From the NCBI GenBank assembly GCA_035630195.1, contig DASQLD010000031.1:1-11453 (forward strand): 11,453 bases of DNA, written 5' to 3'. Positions within the stretch are counted from its first letter, which is position 1; each line of letters starts with the position of its first letter. The notes below the pieces were generated by a model. That model searched no databases. It worked only from the letters and a program-made list of their open reading frames with translations, and was not told the DNA's origin. A program made the translations under genes and the position numbers. The stretch is from DASQDN01 sp035630195 (GTDB lineage: Bacteria; Acidobacteriota; Terriglobia; Bryobacterales; Bryobacteraceae). This document shows positions 5,468-11,453 of this stretch, in pieces.

Positions 5468-6703
5468 ATGACATCACGCCGCCACTTCCTTGCCGCGGGA
5501 ACCGCCGCCATGTTGACTGCGACCAGAGGCAGGGCCGCAAAAACCTCAACGTCCTTTCCCTATCCCGAGTTTGAGAGCCGCATCACAAAGCGGGATTTCC
5601 GCGACATCACCAAAGACGTTCTCCCCACGCCTGCAATGATGGTCGACCTCGACCTTTTCGAGCAGAACGTCAAGAAACTAGCCGATCACGCGAAAACGAC
5701 CGGGATCAACCTTCGGCCTCACGTAAAAGTTCACAAGAGCGTCGACGTCGGCAAACGCCAGATCGCCCTGGGCGCAGTCGGATTGACCACCGCTACCATC
5801 GCCGAATCCGAATTGATGTCCGACGCGGGTTTGAAGGGTGTTCTTTGGACCAAGCAGCCCGCCAGCCGTAATAATCTGGTGCGAACCATCGCCCTCACAA
5901 AGCGCGATCCAACTTTCATGTTCGTCGCCGATGACCCGCTGGTGCTTGACATGGTCGAGCAAGCTGCAGCGGAAGCTCGAGTGAAGTGCCGCATAGCGGT
6001 TGCCGTCTATGCCGGCATGGTGCGTCAGGGGATCGCGAACGGAAAGCCTGCCGTCGAGCTCGCGCAAAGAATCGCGTCATCGAAGAACATGAAGTTCGAA
6101 GGCTACATGGCTTATTCAGGAGCCGCCTCCCACACGTCCGGTTGGGAAGCTCGCCGGAAGAAGTCTGCCGAGGACCTCAGCGGTCTTCAGGAAACACTCG
6201 ACATGTCTCGGAAAGCCGGTCTCCCCTTCAACATCGTCAGCGGTGGATCCACGGGCACGTACGACATGGATAAAGCAAACGGGCTCACTGAGCTCGAGTG
6301 TGGCTCCTACATCTTCATGGACACGTCCTATCTCGCAATCGGCGGCAAGAGCGATCCCAGTACATACACCGATTTCCCGGCCGCCCTGACGGTGTTGACA
6401 ACCGTTGACAGCAAACAGCACCCTAACGTCGCCACGATCGACTACGGCAACAAAGCGATGGCTCGACCGACCGATAAAGTCAAGGACATGGATTGGTTGG
6501 AGGTCGTAAACCAGGGCGCCGAATATGGCGGCTTGAAGTGGAAGAATGGCGAGAAGGAAGTCAAGCTTGGAGATCGTGTGGAGATCTACTGCACCAAGCT
6601 GGACATGAGCACTGCCGTTTACGATCGCTACTATGTGGCGCGCGGAAACCAGATCGTCGACGTCTGGCCGATCATGGGTCGCGGCGGCGCTCAGCAGCGA
6701 TAG
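5468..6703 (+). CDS. Tat-exported DSD1-family PLP enzyme (D-serine dehydratase / D-threonine aldolase-like)
   Basis: This 411-aa fold-type III PLP enzyme (alanine-racemase-like N-terminal barrel, D-ser_dehydrat C-terminal domain) belongs to a family whose members remove D-serine or cleave D-threonine and related 3-hydroxy-D-amino acids. ATG 5468 follows GGAGGA (5458-5461 plus neighbours) at about 5 nt. The N terminus MTSRRHFLAAGTAAM is a twin-arginine leader (R4, R5), so the folded enzyme is probably exported. The PLP lysine is K87 in RPHVKVHKS, after TPAMMVDLDLFEQN. A phosphate-cup-like SGGSTGTYD follows, and the C-terminal domain ends YDRYYVARG...VDVWPIMGRGG. In relatives a metal-binding H-x-C/D motif lies just before that YD; the aligned segment here is K377-L-D379, so the His ligand is absent. 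Substrate cannot be set from sequence. It diverges from the Rid-family gene and converges on the amidohydrolase (1 bp between stop codons). Confidence 0.85.
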   Translation: MTSRRHFLAAGTAAMLTATRGRAAKTSTSFPYPEFESRITKRDFRDITKDVLPTPAMMVDLDLFEQNVKKLADHAKTTGINLRPHVKVHKSVDVGKRQIALGAVGLTTATIAESELMSDAGLKGVLWTKQPASRNNLVRTIALTKRDPTFMFVADDPLVLDMVEQAAAEARVKCRIAVAVYAGMVRQGIANGKPAVELAQRIASSKNMKFEGYMAYSGAASHTSGWEARRKKSAEDLSGLQETLDMSRKAGLPFNIVSGGSTGTYDMDKANGLTELECGSYIFMDTSYLAIGGKSDPSTYTDFPAALTVLTTVDSKQHPNVATIDYGNKAMARPTDKVKDMDWLEVVNQGAEYGGLKWKNGEKEVKLGDRVEIYCTKLDMSTAVYDRYYVARGNQIVDVWPIMGRGGAQQR

Positions 6704-6704
6704 A

Positions 6705-7589
6705 CTACGTCAGCTTAAACAAGCGAGCAGCGTTGCCGTGAAGCATCTTCCGTGTCGCTTCGGCTGAGGGAGATAGACGACGGACCGCTGCCAGTTGTTC
6801 GGCGCCGGAACAGGGCTTGCCTTCTCCAGTCCGGTCGCTGCAATCGCTGCCGTACAACATCCTGTCTTGATGCCGCTTCAGAAATTCCCGCGCATGCGCC
6901 TCGTCGCGCAACAGCGCGTTGAGTCCTGAACCAGCCGAAAGATCGCCGAAGATGTTCGGATAGTTGGTAAGCAGGCGGTCCGTAATACCTCCGGGCGTGA
7001 CTGGACCCTTGGGATACATCACTGGCTGGCTATGGTTTTTGTCGATGTTTCCCCACCATGTCTGCGCATGACCAATGAAGTTGACCGTAGGGTAGGCTTC
7101 CAGCATCTTGTGAAAGCGCTCGATATGGAAGTTGTAAGTCTCGTGCTGAAAGTGCATCAATACGGGGACCTTGTAGTCCTTCGCGATATCCGCGATCAGC
7201 CGCATATGCTTGGAATCGCAGTCCATCGCGAACTTCTGCTCTCCGATGCCGATCGCTCCCAGCTTGAGATACTGCTCGATCACCTTGCGTGTTTCGGGAA
7301 TGTCCGGGAGTTCGTTCGCAAAGAACACATACTCCTTCGGGTATTTGCGAGCCAGCTCGAGGACAGTATCGTTCCCTCCGGCGTCCGCGGCAAGTCCGTA
7401 CTTCGATCCGGCGGGAAGCAGCACCGATTTTGCAACCCCCATCGCACGCTGATGGGTGACAAGCTGCGCGTCGGTTCGACCGCTATAGTTCGTGTGCTGA
7501 TGGATGTCGATGATGCTTTCGTCCGCCGCTCTGCTTGCCATGGCGGCGCAGGTCATGCCGAGAAGGGTTCGTCTGGATAGCTGGCGCAT
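6705..7589 (-). CDS. Tat-exported amidohydrolase-superfamily hydrolase
   Basis: This is a 294-aa metal-dependent TIM-barrel hydrolase of the amidohydrolase-2 type. The leader MRQLSRRTLLGMTCAA (R6, R7) is a twin-arginine signal and supports ATG 7589, although no Shine-Dalgarno sequence precedes it; the gene starts 13 bp after the stop of the amine oxidase, so translation is probably coupled. Metal-site residues are DIHQH (H30, H32) right after the leader, VLMHFQHE (H146) at the end of a barrel strand, IGHAQTWWG (H174) and YGSDCSD (D249). The usual Lys/Glu bridge may be replaced by a residue of the GIGEQKF strand (113-120). Family members hydrolyse or decarboxylate small cyclic, amide or lactone compounds, and the substrate here is unknown. 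The gene is second in a minus-strand pair with the FAD amine oxidase and points tail-to-tail at the PLP enzyme. Confidence 0.85.
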   Translation of the reverse strand: MRQLSRRTLLGMTCAAMASRAADESIIDIHQHTNYSGRTDAQLVTHQRAMGVAKSVLLPAGSKYGLAADAGGNDTVLELARKYPKEYVFFANELPDIPETRKVIEQYLKLGAIGIGEQKFAMDCDSKHMRLIADIAKDYKVPVLMHFQHETYNFHIERFHKMLEAYPTVNFIGHAQTWWGNIDKNHSQPVMYPKGPVTPGGITDRLLTNYPNIFGDLSAGSGLNALLRDEAHAREFLKRHQDRMLYGSDCSDRTGEGKPCSGAEQLAAVRRLSPSAEATRKMLHGNAARLFKLT

Positions 7590-7602
7590 AGTCAGTTTGA
7601 GT

Positions 7603-8961
7603 TTACTTCAGAAGCTGTTGGGCAGCCGCTTCTCCGGTCACGACAGCGCCTTCCATGAAGCCCTGCCAGTCGGCCAGATGTTCTCCGGCGAAGAGCACTT
7701 TGCCGTGCGGCTTTTGAAGGATCGGTCGTAACGTAAACCATTGCCCTGGGCGATAAAGCGCATAAGCGCCGCGCGTATAAGGGTCGCGCTGCCACGCGTA
7801 CGAAGCAATCCGCTGCACTGTCGCCGGAGCTTGTGGGCTGAATGGAGCAAGATCGCGCGCGATCGTCTCCATCCGCCGGACGTCCTCTCGAGATGCAAGC
7901 ACATCGGCCTTGTCGCCGACCGCATAGCTGCAGAGGACCCCGCTGGGTCCGGGCTGCTTCTGTGTGCTGTGAAAGTAGTAGTGTGAAGTCGCGTCGGAGA
8001 CAAGCGAGAAGTTTTCGTCTCGCCAGAATCGCTCCGAAAAGAGCACCGAGTTCTTTATGATGCGACAGTATTGCAGTGCCGCGGCCGCGCTGCTCTGCTT
8101 GGCGGGCAAAGGCGGATCGAACTGGATCTTTCCCAGGACGGAAGCAGCCGCCGTGCAGATACAAGCGTCCGCCGTGAAACTGCCGGCATCCGTACTGACA
8201 GTGACTTTGCCGTCCTTCTGCCGAACCGTTCGGACTGCAGAATTCAGATGAATGGACTCGGCGCCGATAGCGGACGCGAGGCTCTTCACCAGCATCGAGT
8301 TTCCGCCCTCGATCTTAAAGTCCATCTCGTTCTCGGCGCTGGATTCGAAGAACTCGCCGGCCGCTGCGAACGCCGAGATATGTCGTATTGACTCACCGAA
8401 GTCTGTGCTGTCCACCAGATCGCGAAGCCGAAGATCTTCTTCGCTGTAACCGAGCTTGTAAAGCCATGTCCACCAGTCGTAGCTGTCGAGGCGAATCTTA
8501 TCTTGCTTCGAGTAGTTCTTGAACTCTTGCTTGAAGGTCTCGTAAGCCTCTTCGGCCTTCGGGGAGAAATGCCATTCTCCGGGTCTCGACACTGCGCTGT
8601 CGCGCAATAGCCCGGCAGTAAAAGTGTGCGGTTGCAGCTTCAGGCCGAACATATGACACAGCGCCTGTATACGTTCGTGGCTCGCGCCGACCCACTCGGC
8701 GCCGAGTTCGCAAACAAGCCGGGGCGCCTCCGGAAAGGAAAAGGAGAGGACACGACCGCCAATGCGATTGCGCGCCTCGACAATAGTCACATTCCAGCCG
8801 GCGCGTTTCAGCATCAATCCGGCCGCCAGCCCGGAAAGCCCGGCGCCTATGATGACGCAAGAGTATGTGGGCCGAGCCAGAGTTAGCGGAGCGGACGCGA
8901 GGAAACCGAAGAACTGCCGTCTTGAAATGGAAATTCTACACGATAGGTTGAATGGAGGCAT
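7603..8961 (-). CDS. Tat-exported FAD-dependent amine oxidase
   Basis: This 452-aa flavin amine oxidase (monoamine/polyamine oxidase superfamily) would oxidise a primary or secondary amine to an imine/aldehyde, releasing ammonia and peroxide. A twin-arginine leader, ISRRQFFGFLASAP (R14, R15), precedes the Rossmann dinucleotide motif VIIGAGLSGLAAG (G39, G41, G44), then IVEARNRIGGRV, the flavin-binding GGR segment. CELGAEWVG matches the substrate/flavin region, and EGGNSMLVKSLA is the family's central 'G-G' block. The C terminus VLFAGEHLADWQGFMEGAVVTGEAAA is the characteristic final FAD-binding motif. ATG 8961 has no clear ribosome binding site; the leader is 13 residues longer than a minimal Tat signal, so a later start is possible. 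It is probably co-transcribed with the amidohydrolase. Protoporphyrinogen oxidase- or phytoene desaturase-like functions share this fold and cannot be excluded. Confidence 0.85.
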   Translation of the reverse strand: MPPFNLSCRISISRRQFFGFLASAPLTLARPTYSCVIIGAGLSGLAAGLMLKRAGWNVTIVEARNRIGGRVLSFSFPEAPRLVCELGAEWVGASHERIQALCHMFGLKLQPHTFTAGLLRDSAVSRPGEWHFSPKAEEAYETFKQEFKNYSKQDKIRLDSYDWWTWLYKLGYSEEDLRLRDLVDSTDFGESIRHISAFAAAGEFFESSAENEMDFKIEGGNSMLVKSLASAIGAESIHLNSAVRTVRQKDGKVTVSTDAGSFTADACICTAAASVLGKIQFDPPLPAKQSSAAAALQYCRIIKNSVLFSERFWRDENFSLVSDATSHYYFHSTQKQPGPSGVLCSYAVGDKADVLASREDVRRMETIARDLAPFSPQAPATVQRIASYAWQRDPYTRGAYALYRPGQWFTLRPILQKPHGKVLFAGEHLADWQGFMEGAVVTGEAAAQQLLK

Positions 8962-9020
8962 GAAGTAGCGATTATCTTCAACAACTTAGAAATGGCATGG
9001 AGCGTGCTGTAAAGCCGGGC

Positions 9021-9030
9021 GGGAGGAAGA
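9021..9030 (+). promoter_or_regulatory. strong ribosome binding site of the 19-aa hydrophobic ORF
   Basis: GGGAGGAAGA contains a full purine-rich Shine-Dalgarno core (GGAGGAA) ending about 6 nt before ATG 9035. It is the strongest such site in this part of the window and the main reason to believe the tiny ORF. Confidence 0.6.
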
Positions 9031-9034
9031 GAAC

Positions 9035-9094
9035 ATGTATATCGGAATAGGTGGCTTAATCATCCTAATCATCGTTCTGGCGATCTTGTTTTAA
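9035..9094 (+). CDS. 19-aa hydrophobic membrane peptide
   Basis: The frame MYIGIGGLIILIIVLAILF is one uninterrupted hydrophobic segment, just long enough to span a membrane, closing with TAA 9092-9094. ATG 9035 has a near-perfect ribosome binding site (see 9021-9030). Very short Ile/Leu-rich peptides of this style occur in many bacteria and are generally missed by gene callers; some act as membrane-protein regulators and others as small toxins. The last 30 bp overlap the 3' end of rsmG on the opposite strand. Nothing in the sequence identifies its role, and there is no paired antisense RNA that I can demonstrate. Confidence 0.5.
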   Translation: MYIGIGGLIILIIVLAILF

Positions 9095-9718
9095 CCTCGC
9101 GATCTGTACGATCGTACGAGAGCCGAACGCCTCAGGCAGGTCGTATCTTTCCAAGACATCGACTCGAAGCCGCCGCTTCTTTAATTCGGCAGCAGCGGCT
9201 TCGATTTCGAGTTGGACGTCCGGTCCCTTATAGAGAATAGCTCTGACCCCATTCTTGAAAGCGGTCCCGAACAGCACAACAGCCCGTAAGATAGGTGCAA
9301 CAGCTCTGGCGGTAATAATGTCCGCGTCCGCAATCTCCTCGGCTCGCTGGTTAACCACACTTGCATTTGTCAGTCCCAACTCTTGAACCGTCGTCTCTAC
9401 GAAACGTGCTTTCTTGCCGATCGACTCACTTAGTTGAAAGGTCACCTTTGGTAATACGACCGCCAATGGAATTCCCGGAAATCCAGCACCCGTTCCCGCG
9501 TCCAATACGGTGCGAGCTCCTTCGAAGTATCGCCATGGCATCACCGAATCGAGTACATGCTTGATTGCCGCTTCGCGAGGATCGAGGATGCGGGTTAAAT
9601 TGAATTGTTGATTAGCTTCAACGATAAGCTCAAGGTGCTTGGCAGCCTTGGATATTACCATCTCTCGATTCGGAAGATCGGTCGGTAGCACATCCTCTAG
9701 TTCTCTCTCGAATGACAC
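9065..9718 (-). CDS. rsmG: 16S rRNA (guanine527-N7)-methyltransferase RsmG
   Basis: RsmG uses S-adenosylmethionine to methylate G527 of 16S rRNA; its loss gives low-level streptomycin resistance in several bacteria. The Rossmann SAM-binding motif is VLDAGTGAGFPGIPLAV, followed by the 'SESIGKKARFVE' motif (DSxGKR in the family), VVNQRAEEI, the ITARAVAPI motif and LYKGPD. N-terminal helices with ANQQFNLTRI match the conserved W/Q-N-x-INLT segment. GTG 9718 gives 217 aa with a natural start (MSFERELED); GTG 9733 would add five residues and has GGAG only 2 nt away. The gene stands apart from gidA/mnmG, its common neighbour elsewhere. Its 5' end overlaps the start region of the divergent ABC transporter, and its 3' end overlaps the 19-aa ORF. 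Confidence 0.93.
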   Translation of the reverse strand: MSFERELEDVLPTDLPNREMVISKAAKHLELIVEANQQFNLTRILDPREAAIKHVLDSVMPWRYFEGARTVLDAGTGAGFPGIPLAVVLPKVTFQLSESIGKKARFVETTVQELGLTNASVVNQRAEEIADADIITARAVAPILRAVVLFGTAFKNGVRAILYKGPDVQLEIEAAAAELKKRRLRVDVLERYDLPEAFGSRTIVQIARLKQDRQNDD

Positions 9719-9726
9719 GATCCATA

Positions 9727-10392
9727 ATGACACTGCTCCAGTTGATCGATGTCACCAAGGAGTACAGCAGCGACGGGGTCCCGGTGCGCGCTGTTGACGG
9801 CGTCTCACTCGACGTTGAAGCCGGGCAAATCGTCGCGCTCGTCGGGAGAAGCGGCTGCGGCAAGTCAACTCTTCTCAATCTAGCCGGAGCGATGGACCAA
9901 CCGACCTCCGGTCAGGTGTGGATCGACGGTCTGCTCACGTCCGACCTCAGCGATGCGCAACTCACAGCATTGCGCCGTGAGCGCATCGGCTTCATCTTTC
10001 AGTCATTCCAACTGCTGCCCACCTTATCGGTAGTCGAGAATGTTGAACTGCCATTAATGCTCGCTGGCAAGTCGAATGCAAGAGCGGTCGCGATCCAGCA
10101 GCTTCGAGCGGTCGAGATGGAAGGTTATGAAGCTCGTATGCCGTATCAGCTTTCAGGCGGGCAGATGCAGCGGGTGGCCATCGCCAGGGCGCTAACCCAC
10201 TCGCCGTCTTTGCTTCTGGCAGACGAGCCGACCGGCAATCTCGACAGCGCAACAGGCGACCATATCCTCGCGCTGCTCAGCCGCATCGCAAGAGAACAGA
10301 AGACCACGATACTGATCGCGACCCACAGCGCCGAAGCCGCAGCGATGGCAGACACAGTTGTGAAGCTGCGTGATGGACGATGCATTACGTAA
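9727..10392 (+). CDS. ABC transporter ATP-binding protein, MacB/LolD type
   Basis: This is a 221-aa cytoplasmic ATPase that powers a FtsX/MacB-family permease. The set includes lipoprotein release (LolD), macrolide or peptide export (MacB) and related mechanotransmission systems, and sequence alone does not choose among them. Motifs in order are Walker A GRSGCGKST (40-48), Q-loop FQSFQLLP (91-98), signature LSGGQMQRV (142-150), Walker B LLLADEPTGNLD (162-173) with the MacB/LolD-typical D-E-P-T-G-N-L-D, and the H-switch ATHS. ATG 9727 fits the family start; ATG 9712 would add five residues. Neither has a ribosome binding site, which is unusual and may point to a leaderless or short-leader mRNA. 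The 3' end overlaps the permease by 13 bp, so the pair is co-translated. Confidence 0.92.
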   Translation: MTLLQLIDVTKEYSSDGVPVRAVDGVSLDVEAGQIVALVGRSGCGKSTLLNLAGAMDQPTSGQVWIDGLLTSDLSDAQLTALRRERIGFIFQSFQLLPTLSVVENVELPLMLAGKSNARAVAIQQLRAVEMEGYEARMPYQLSGGQMQRVAIARALTHSPSLLLADEPTGNLDSATGDHILALLSRIAREQKTTILIATHSAEAAAMADTVVKLRDGRCIT

Positions 10393-11453
10393 TCTTGTTC
10401 CAACGGCTGATCTTGCGCCCCCTACGCGCAGAACCGGTTCGTACTCTACTCACTCTTCTCGCTGTAGCTCTGGGCGTCGCTGTCGTCCTTGCCATCGAGA
10501 TGGCAGGCGAAGCGGCAGCAGGGTCGTTCCAATCTTCGGTAGAGAGTCTTGCGGGCGATGCTGACTTCGAAGTAACCGCCACCGGAGGAGTCCCTCCACA
10601 AGCTCTGACGACGCTCGCTACACTTCCCCTCGCGCTAAAGATCAGCCCACGCATCGAAGACTATGCTGTTATCGTCGCAACCGGCAGAACCGTCCCTTTA
10701 ATCGGCATCGACGCACTGTCGTACGCCGTCGATAAGAGAGATGCTATCTGGGTCGGACCCGAGCTTGGCTGGAAGGTAGGCCAGCAAGTCGATGTCCTTC
10801 TTAACGACCGGCCCACTCGGCTCACAGTGCACGGCTTGCTCCTCGAGAAAGCAGGCGCGGTGATCGGCATGGATCTCGCAGCCGCAACATTCGCGCTCCG
10901 CCGCAACGGAACACTCGACCGTATATTGGTGGAGGCAAACAAGGACGTCGAAGAGGAACTCCGAAAAGCTCTCGGCCCTGGATACACGGTCGCTCCATTC
11001 GGCTCGCGCACCGGGGAAAACCGTCGTATGCTCGCGGCGTTTCGCTGGAATCTTCGGGTGCTGAGCTACATCGCCCTCGTCGTCGGCGCGTTCCTCATCT
11101 ACAACACGATCTCTGTCTCCGTGGTCCGACGTCGTACCGAAATCGGCATCCTTCGATCTCTGGGCGCCACTCGCGGTGGAGTGCTGCTGGCGTTTCTGGG
11201 CGAGGCCGCGTGCTTCGGACTACTAGGCGCGGGCTTGGGGCTAGCGCTTGGGCGCGTCCTCGCCGAAAGCGCTGTCCAACTTGTCTCCATCACCGTCGAA
11301 TCGCTGTATGTCAGCAGCCGGCCAGGCGCGATTGAGCTTACGTGGCCTGTCGCCCTGATTGGCTTGGCCATCGGACTCGTTGTCGCGTTGCTATCGGCGC
11401 TCTTGCCTGCCTGGGAAGCTTCGCGCGTCTCTCCCGTTGAAGCGATGTCACGA
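10380..11453 (+). CDS. FtsX/MacB-family ABC transporter permease (3' end outside window)
   Basis: This is the membrane partner of the preceding ATPase. ATG 10380 overlaps the ATPase gene by 13 bp in a different frame, and the frame then stays open for 358 codons to the right edge with no stop. It begins MHYVILFQRLILRPLRAEP, then a first membrane helix (about 20-40), a large extracytoplasmic domain (about 45-220) of MacB periplasmic-core type, and three C-terminal helices: one near RVLSYIALVVGAFLIYN (about 224-245), one near 275-300 and one near 325-345. A conserved RRRTEIGILRSLGATR lies between the second and third helices. The final visible PAWEASRVSPVEAMSR is the usual end of an FtsX domain. 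The protein may therefore end just past the window (4-TM MacB/LolCE type) or continue as the first half of a 10-TM permease. Confidence 0.9.
   Translation, partial: MHYVILFQRLILRPLRAEPVRTLLTLLAVALGVAVVLAIEMAGEAAAGSFQSSVESLAGDADFEVTATGGVPPQALTTLATLPLALKISPRIEDYAVIVATGRTVPLIGIDALSYAVDKRDAIWVGPELGWKVGQQVDVLLNDRPTRLTVHGLLLEKAGAVIGMDLAAATFALRRNGTLDRILVEANKDVEEELRKALGPGYTVAPFGSRTGENRRMLAAFRWNLRVLSYIALVVGAFLIYNTISVSVVRRRTEIGILRSLGATRGGVLLAFLGEAACFGLLGAGLGLALGRVLAESAVQLVSITVESLYVSSRPGAIELTWPVALIGLAIGLVVALLSALLPAWEASRVSPVEAMSR

Noticed and set aside
7032..7580. 182-codon plus-strand frame opposite the amidohydrolase gene
   Set aside because: It is the antisense shadow of a clear amidohydrolase with conserved metal residues; it has no motifs of its own.

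Overview
The window looks like a chromosomal segment of an Acidobacteriota member (Solibacter/Bryobacter-like). This is inferred from a HAF-repeat protein with a PEP-CTERM tail, three enzymes with twin-arginine leaders, and a protein of the 'NAQ-STGP-EGK' family that I recall as abundant in that phylum. No rRNA or tRNA gene, CRISPR array, or recognisable transposase or integrase was seen.

Layout. (1) 2-1054 (+): the C-terminal two-thirds of ribulokinase AraB, open at the left edge. (2) 1256-2086 (+): a secreted HAF-repeat/PEP-CTERM protein behind a 200-bp leader that holds a 10-codon ORF. (3) 2087-4310: a gene-poor stretch of about 2.2 kb. It carries an unrecognised 104-aa protein on the minus strand with short, coupled or frameshifted reading frames just upstream. 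It also has a 36-aa single-pass membrane protein with its own promoter, dyad and terminator-like hairpin, a possible 40-aa ORF, and a strong 12-bp-arm hairpin. (4) 4311-4958 (+): the STGP-family protein. (5) 4982-8961: a metabolic block. A minus-strand RidA/YjgF-family protein diverges from a plus-strand Tat-exported D-serine dehydratase/D-threonine aldolase-like PLP enzyme. Converging on the latter is a minus-strand pair, a Tat-exported FAD amine oxidase followed by a Tat-exported amidohydrolase. (6) 9035-9094 (+): a 19-aa all-hydrophobic ORF with a strong ribosome binding site, whose end overlaps rsmG antisense. (7) 9065-9718 (-): rsmG. (8) 9727-11453 (+): a MacB/LolD-type ABC ATPase and its overlapping FtsX/MacB permease, which runs off the right edge.

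How the genes may work together (inference): the block at 4982-8961 could process D-amino acids or amines outside the cytoplasm. A PLP lyase, an FAD amine oxidase and an amidohydrolase, all with Tat leaders, lie next to a Rid-family protein of the type that handles reactive enamine/imine products. Two substitutions complicate this reading: the Rid protein has Lys at the usual catalytic Arg, and the PLP enzyme has Lys at the usual metal-ligand His. The ABC pair is a typical exporter or lipoprotein-release type system and is independent of that block.
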